Shown here piece after piece: positions 60,000 to 64,000 of a DNA stretch of 64,000 bases. The stretch covers positions 1-64,000 of the IMG/VR virus record IMGVR_UViG_3300035703_000006. The stretch is one strand, 5' to 3'. How positions within the stretch are numbered: position 1 is the stretch's first letter; every line of letters starts with the position of its first letter. The notes below the pieces were generated by a model. That model made no database searches. It worked only from the letters and a program-made list of their open reading frames with translations, and was not told the origin of the DNA. Position numbers and translations under genes: made by a program. The stretch is from a virus.

Positions 60000-61255
60000 T
60001 GTCTCATCTATATGATCCTTTTAAACCAGAAGCAGATGCTTTTGGTAGATTAAGAACATCCGATCCATTTACTCTTGGTGATTATAAGCACATATATTCC
60101 ATTGATCCAGATTTTGTAGATGTTATATCTGGAGTAGGTGCAACAATTACATTTAATTCAAATCAAGCTGCAGCAATTCTTCAATCTGGAACTGGTAGCA
60201 CAGGTTTTGCTATTCACCAGACAAAGAGATACCATCATTATATGCCAGGTAAATCTCAATTAATATTTTCAACTTTCAATTTTGGCAGTGCTCAGCAAAA
60301 TGTCACCAAAAGAACCGGATATTTTGATGACAGGGATGGAATTTATTTTGAACAAGCACCTAATGGAACTTTAAGTTTTGTAATTAGGTCTTATGTTACT
60401 GCTGGAATTGGATCAACAGAAAGAAGAATTCCTCAATCTGAGTGGAACAAAGACAAACTTGACGGAACTGGAGTATCTGGATATACCTTAGATATTACTA
60501 AAACTCAATTATTTTTTACAGATTTTGAATGGTTAGGAGTTGGTAGAGTTAGGTGTGGATTTAGTTTAGATGGTAAAAATATTGTAGCGCACGAGTTTTA
60601 TAACTCAAATACTCTTCCTACTGTCTATATGTCAAATCCCAATCTTCCAGTAAGATGTGAGGTTAGAAATAATGGAACTCAGGTAGGTGTTGGTGGATCA
60701 TTTATACAAATTTGTTCTACAGTAATGAGTGAAGGTGGATATTCTGAAGCAGGTAGAGAATTTTCTCACACAACTTCCTTGAGATCAGTTGGTGTTGGCA
60801 GCACTGTTCCCATCTTAGCAATTAGATTAAAAAATTTATTCAAAGGTTATCCAAATAGAGCAACAGTAAAATTAGAAGATATTTCAGTTTTTAGCGCTGG
60901 ATCTAATATAAAATATGAAGTTGTAAAATTTAGAAGTTCTGTTGGAATTAATACATCTGGAACTTGGGTTTCCGAGAACACCGAATCCGTTGTCGAATAT
61001 AACGAGTCATCGACCGGAATAAGCACTACATATTTTGAAGATTTTATGGGAGGTTACGCTGCTGGAGATAGTCAAAATACAAATAAACCTTCAGCAACAA
61101 CAGCACAAGTTACTACAGGACCAACATCAAAGAAAAACTTTTTATCACAAAATTATTATTCGACAGACTCTGAAATATTTTCAGTAAGGGTTACCAACAT
61201 TGGAGCAGATCCAACCAATGTTGGAGTATCTTTAAGATGGAAGGAAATTTATTAA
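59999..61255 (+). CDS. Conserved virion structural protein (418 aa)
   Basis: TAATG overlap with the previous gene. LYDPFKPEADAFGRLRTSDP, then FTLGDYKHIYSIDPDFVDVI and RYHHYMPGKSQLIFSTFNFG resemble a structural protein found in several large aquatic phages. Beta-rich, no motif of enzymes. Probably head- or fibre-associated; the exact role is unknown. Confidence 0.7.
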   Translation: MSHLYDPFKPEADAFGRLRTSDPFTLGDYKHIYSIDPDFVDVISGVGATITFNSNQAAAILQSGTGSTGFAIHQTKRYHHYMPGKSQLIFSTFNFGSAQQNVTKRTGYFDDRDGIYFEQAPNGTLSFVIRSYVTAGIGSTERRIPQSEWNKDKLDGTGVSGYTLDITKTQLFFTDFEWLGVGRVRCGFSLDGKNIVAHEFYNSNTLPTVYMSNPNLPVRCEVRNNGTQVGVGGSFIQICSTVMSEGGYSEAGREFSHTTSLRSVGVGSTVPILAIRLKNLFKGYPNRATVKLEDISVFSAGSNIKYEVVKFRSSVGINTSGTWVSENTESVVEYNESSTGISTTYFEDFMGGYAAGDSQNTNKPSATTAQVTTGPTSKKNFLSQNYYSTDSEIFSVRVTNIGADPTNVGVSLRWKEIY

Positions 61256-61257
61256 AT

Positions 61258-61265
61258 AATAAATA
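61258..61265 (+). promoter_or_regulatory. Late promoter AATAAATA
   Basis: 24 nt before ATG 61290; one base from consensus. Confidence 0.6.
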
Positions 61266-61289
61266 AGTTATATAACAACAACATTTAAA

Positions 61290-61826
61290 ATGTCCGCATA
61301 TAAGATTGTTCAAAAAATTAGTGATTTGTCCACTGGAATTAGTACCAGTGGACCAATTGCTTTGAAGTCTGGTTATTTGAGAATTGTTCCAGAAACTGAT
61401 GCATATATTGAAGTTGATTCAAATCCTGGTGTAAGTACTTCAAATAGTATTTGGGCAAAAGCAGGAACAGAATTAATTCTTAAAGAAACTGTTATTTCTC
61501 AAAGAGTTGTTGGTGTTGATACTGGTGCTACAACCACCATATATCTCCCAGAAGGAACATTCTCTTCATTTTCTGTGGGTGACTATGTTGAATTGACTGG
61601 AATTTCTCCAGCAGGAATTAACACCACTTTTGCATCAATTGCAACTATTGATGCTACTGGTGGAGTTAATGGTGGTTTTTCAAGAAAACTTACATTGAAT
61701 TGGAACACATCTTCTGGTCTATCTGCTCCAACAGATACTGAAGGTGAATTAAGAAAAGTAGTAAAAATTGCTGCTTCATCAACAGGAAAAGTTCACATTA
61801 CAGAAATTCAAATCGCAGGTGGTTAA
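61290..61826 (+). CDS. Virion structural protein (178 aa)
   Basis: Beta-rich: VQKISDLSTGISTSGPIALK, IVPETDAYIEVDSNPGVSTS and VHITEIQIAGG. Found between two structural genes and gp21. I do not know the family. Likely a small virion protein of the head region. Confidence 0.6.
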   Translation: MSAYKIVQKISDLSTGISTSGPIALKSGYLRIVPETDAYIEVDSNPGVSTSNSIWAKAGTELILKETVISQRVVGVDTGATTTIYLPEGTFSSFSVGDYVELTGISPAGINTTFASIATIDATGGVNGGFSRKLTLNWNTSSGLSAPTDTEGELRKVVKIAASSTGKVHITEIQIAGG

Positions 61827-61830
61827 TTCA

Positions 61831-62481
61831 ATGAAACTTATCACAGAAGAAATCGAAAAGGTAAAAGTTATTACCGAAGAAAAAAATGGTGTCAAATCAC
61901 TTTTTATTGAAGGTATTTTTCTTCAAGCAAATAGACCAAATAGAAATAAAAGACTCTATGAAATGAGAACTCTCGAAAGAGAAGTTAAAAGGTACAATGA
62001 GAATTTTATTCAAAAAGGTCGTGCTCTTGGTGAGCTTGGTCACCCAGATGGGCCAACTTTAAATCTTGATAGAGTTTCTCATAAAATCACTATGCTTGAA
62101 AAAAATGGTGATAATTTTATAGGAAAAGCAAAAATTCTTGACACTCCAATGGGAAAAATTGCATCTTCACTTCTTGGAGAAGGTGTAATGCTTGGTGTTT
62201 CTTCTCGTGGTGTTGGTTCTCTAATTCCAACTAATGAAGGATATTCTTTAGTTGGCGAAGATTTTATGCTTGCCACTGCAGCAGATATTGTTGCAGATCC
62301 CTCTGCCCCTGACGCATTTGTAAATGGAATTATGGAAGGAAAGGAGTGGATTTATGATTCAAATAAAAAATCTTGGGTTGCAGAATCAATTAAAAATATT
62401 ATTGAAAAAGATGTAAGGCAAAGACAATTGACTGAACAGAGAAGGTTGCAACATTTTGAAAAGTTTTTAGGTATGCTGTAA
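61831..62481 (+). CDS. gp21: Prohead maturation protease gp21
   Basis: 216 residues (T4: 212). Catalytic His in GELGHPDGPTLNL (H71), catalytic Ser in LGVSSRGVGSL (S124/S125). It cleaves scaffold and capsid proteins after head assembly. ATG 61831 (MKLITEEIEKVKVITEE) is used; the longer frame from 61768 would overlap the previous gene. Confidence 0.9.
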   Translation: MKLITEEIEKVKVITEEKNGVKSLFIEGIFLQANRPNRNKRLYEMRTLEREVKRYNENFIQKGRALGELGHPDGPTLNLDRVSHKITMLEKNGDNFIGKAKILDTPMGKIASSLLGEGVMLGVSSRGVGSLIPTNEGYSLVGEDFMLATAADIVADPSAPDAFVNGIMEGKEWIYDSNKKSWVAESIKNIIEKDVRQRQLTEQRRLQHFEKFLGML

Positions 62482-62505
62482 TTTTATAGTATTAAAATTC
62501 TAAAT

Positions 62506-62513
62506 TATAAATA
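62506..62513 (+). promoter_or_regulatory. Late promoter TATAAATA
   Basis: Full late consensus, 40 nt before gp22. Confidence 0.75.
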
Positions 62514-62552
62514 AATATAGATTTAAGACATTAGTTAAATCGGAGAGTTCAA

Positions 62553-63779
62553 ATGTCCCGTGGTAAAAACTTACAAGAAATGGAATCAGACACAAAACAA
62601 TCTAAAACTGCTGTAAATGCCGGTGCAAAGGCAGCAGAACCAATGCCAAAGTTAACCACAGGAATTCCTGATGGACAAACCGGCAGTTGGGAAGATCTTG
62701 GTGGACCAACACCAGAGAATTATCGTTCCGATGACGATTCATCAAAATTAAAAGATCCTTCTACAACTCTAAAGCAAGTAAAAGATGTTGTAACCAAAGG
62801 TGCCAAGGCAGCTGAAGGCATGAAGAAAATGGCTTCACCAGTCAAAGAATCTTCAGAGGAAGATGAAGATGAAGAATTAGTTGAAGATGAATATGAGACA
62901 GAAGAAGGTGAAGAAGAACTAGAAGAAGCCCATAAAAAAGAATCTAAAAAGGGCGAAGAAGAAAACGAAGACGAAGAAGAAGACGAAGAAGAAGATGATG
63001 AGGAGGAGGAGGATGAAAAAGAAAAAGCAATGAAAGAAGCTTTTGCAGAAATTGAAGAAGAAATTGAAGAAGATGTTTCTGCACTTCTTTCCGGTGAAGA
63101 TCTTTCTGAAGATTTTAAAGTAAAAGCAAAAACTGTTTTTGAAGCAGCATTGAATGCTAGAACTCAGCAGATCGAAGAAGCAATTCAATATCACTATGAG
63201 CAAAGACTCGTAGAGGAAATTGAATTAGTCAAAGAAGAATTGACAGATAGACTTGATTCCTATCTTGAATATGTTTCAGATGAATGGATTCAAGAAAATG
63301 CTCTTGCTATTGAGCAAGGCATTAAAACTGAAATGACTGAGAGTTTTCTCTCAGGAATGAAAAATCTTTTTGAAGAACATTATGTATCAATCCCTGAAGA
63401 AAAATATAATGTAATTGAGAGTATGGTAGATAAACTTGATGAAATGGAGACTAAACTCAACGAGCAAATCGAAAGAAATGTTGCTCTAAATAAGAGATTA
63501 GCAGAATCAGTTACTGATGTAATTTTTGCTGATGTCACTGAGGGTCTTGCTCTTTCTCAGAAAGACAAACTCGCTTCTCTTGCCGAAAATGTTGAGTTTG
63601 ATAGTGAAGAAGACTATCGTGAGAAACTAGTAACTCTCAGGGAATCTTATTTCCCAAGATATGCTGGTACTCAACTAGATAACTCAGATTATATCGCAGA
63701 AGGTATGGAGTATCATCAAGAGGTTTCAGGGTCAATGGCCCATTATCTTGATGCACTTGGAAGAGTTTCTAAGAAGTGA
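62553..63779 (+). CDS. gp22: Prohead scaffold core protein gp22
   Basis: 408 residues (T4: 269). An unusually long acidic tract at about 107-170 is broken by one Lys-rich stretch. It is followed by long coiled coils (QQIEEAIQYHYEQRLVEEIE) and a C-terminal segment around LVTLRESYFPR. It forms the internal scaffold degraded by gp21. Starts ATG 62553 with a GGAGAG ribosome site. Confidence 0.85.
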   Translation: MSRGKNLQEMESDTKQSKTAVNAGAKAAEPMPKLTTGIPDGQTGSWEDLGGPTPENYRSDDDSSKLKDPSTTLKQVKDVVTKGAKAAEGMKKMASPVKESSEEDEDEELVEDEYETEEGEEELEEAHKKESKKGEEENEDEEEDEEEDDEEEEDEKEKAMKEAFAEIEEEIEEDVSALLSGEDLSEDFKVKAKTVFEAALNARTQQIEEAIQYHYEQRLVEEIELVKEELTDRLDSYLEYVSDEWIQENALAIEQGIKTEMTESFLSGMKNLFEEHYVSIPEEKYNVIESMVDKLDEMETKLNEQIERNVALNKRLAESVTDVIFADVTEGLALSQKDKLASLAENVEFDSEEDYREKLVTLRESYFPRYAGTQLDNSDYIAEGMEYHQEVSGSMAHYLDALGRVSKK

Positions 63780-63788
63780 TTTTTAAAT

Positions 63789-63796
63789 TATAAACA
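63789..63796 (+). promoter_or_regulatory. Late promoter-like TATAAACA
   Basis: TATAAACA differs from TATAAATA by one base; 33 nt before the gp23 ATG. Confidence 0.55.
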
Positions 63797-63828
63797 ATCA
63801 AACTAAAACTTTTAAAGAGGTAAAAAAA

Positions 63829-64000
63829 ATGCAAATGTTCAACGCAGAGCATCTGCAGGAGAAGTGGTCACCACTCCTTGATTATCAGGGTCTAGACCCA
63901 ATCAAAGATTCACATCGCAGAATGGTAACTGCAGTTCTCCTGGAGAATCAAGAAAAATTCCTTCGTGAAGAAAGATCATTTCTTTACGAAACTGGTGCTC
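63829..64000 (+). CDS. gp23: Major capsid protein gp23, N-terminal part (cut by window edge)
   Basis: 57 residues are visible. FNAEHLQEKWSPLLDYQGLD, then PIKDSHRRMVTAVLLENQEK is the N-terminal propeptide region of gp23. AAAGAGG lies 8 nt before the ATG. It forms the hexamers of the head. The frame runs to the end of the window without a stop. Confidence 0.95.
   Translation, partial: MQMFNAEHLQEKWSPLLDYQGLDPIKDSHRRMVTAVLLENQEKFLREERSFLYETGA

Overview
This 64 kb window is a contiguous part of a T4-like myovirus genome, most probably a cyanophage. All recognisable genes lie on the + strand. The T4 virion genes follow the order gp25, gp6, large baseplate/fibre genes, gp8, gp13, gp14, gp15, gp16, gp17, gp18, gp19, gp20, a gp67-like gene, gp21, gp22, gp23. 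The cyanophage inference rests on a metabolic speD gene, on the large tail-fibre and baseplate genes between gp6 and gp13, and on small companions remembered from cyanomyoviruses. No photosynthesis gene and no tRNA was found. The right end cuts gp23 (major capsid) and the left end cuts an unidentified gene.

Region 1 (1-10.4 kb) is a dense early-type cluster of about 30 mostly tiny genes. Many pairs are coupled by ATGA, GTGA, TAATG or TGATG overlaps. Recognisable members are an SF2 helicase, an ArdA-like antirestriction protein, a DUF2786 protein and a protein with a C-terminal DUF6011-like zinc motif. Its transcription units are punctuated by a repeated module: a GTGCCA...TGGCAC palindrome, an ACTAAA box, and 29-31 nt from that box a -10 hexamer, often of extended TGn type. 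Three of these modules also carry a GGGTGG...CCACCC hairpin at the predicted RNA 5' end.

Region 2 (10.4-11.74 kb) is mostly non-coding and is the most unusual part. It has divergent sigma70-like promoters, an operator-like palindrome over one -35 box and a 14-bp hairpin at its predicted +1. A 16-bp inverted repeat encloses a late promoter just before a 54-residue gene. There are 13 copies of TTCGT in 400 bp, and an exact 120-bp-period repeat whose two units each hold a promoter-like pair followed by a hairpin.

Region 3 (11.7-14.9 kb) holds small genes, a GT-A-like glycosyltransferase with a strong terminator, a tiny basic protein coupled to a SET-domain protein, and speD.

Region 4 (14.9-64 kb) is the AT-rich late virion module. 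Baseplate and fibre genes are greatly enlarged (2791, 1660 and 2490 residues) and share recurring beta-rich modules. One has a YHYH-like domain and another a predicted beta-propeller. A subtilisin-like protease with all four active-site residues lies between two fibre genes that share 93-bp-type repeats. The neck, terminase, sheath, tube, portal, protease, scaffold and capsid genes follow, with T4-type late promoters (TATAAATA and variants) in front of most of the small operons. Start codons were moved inside several open frames when the longer version would run across a promoter.
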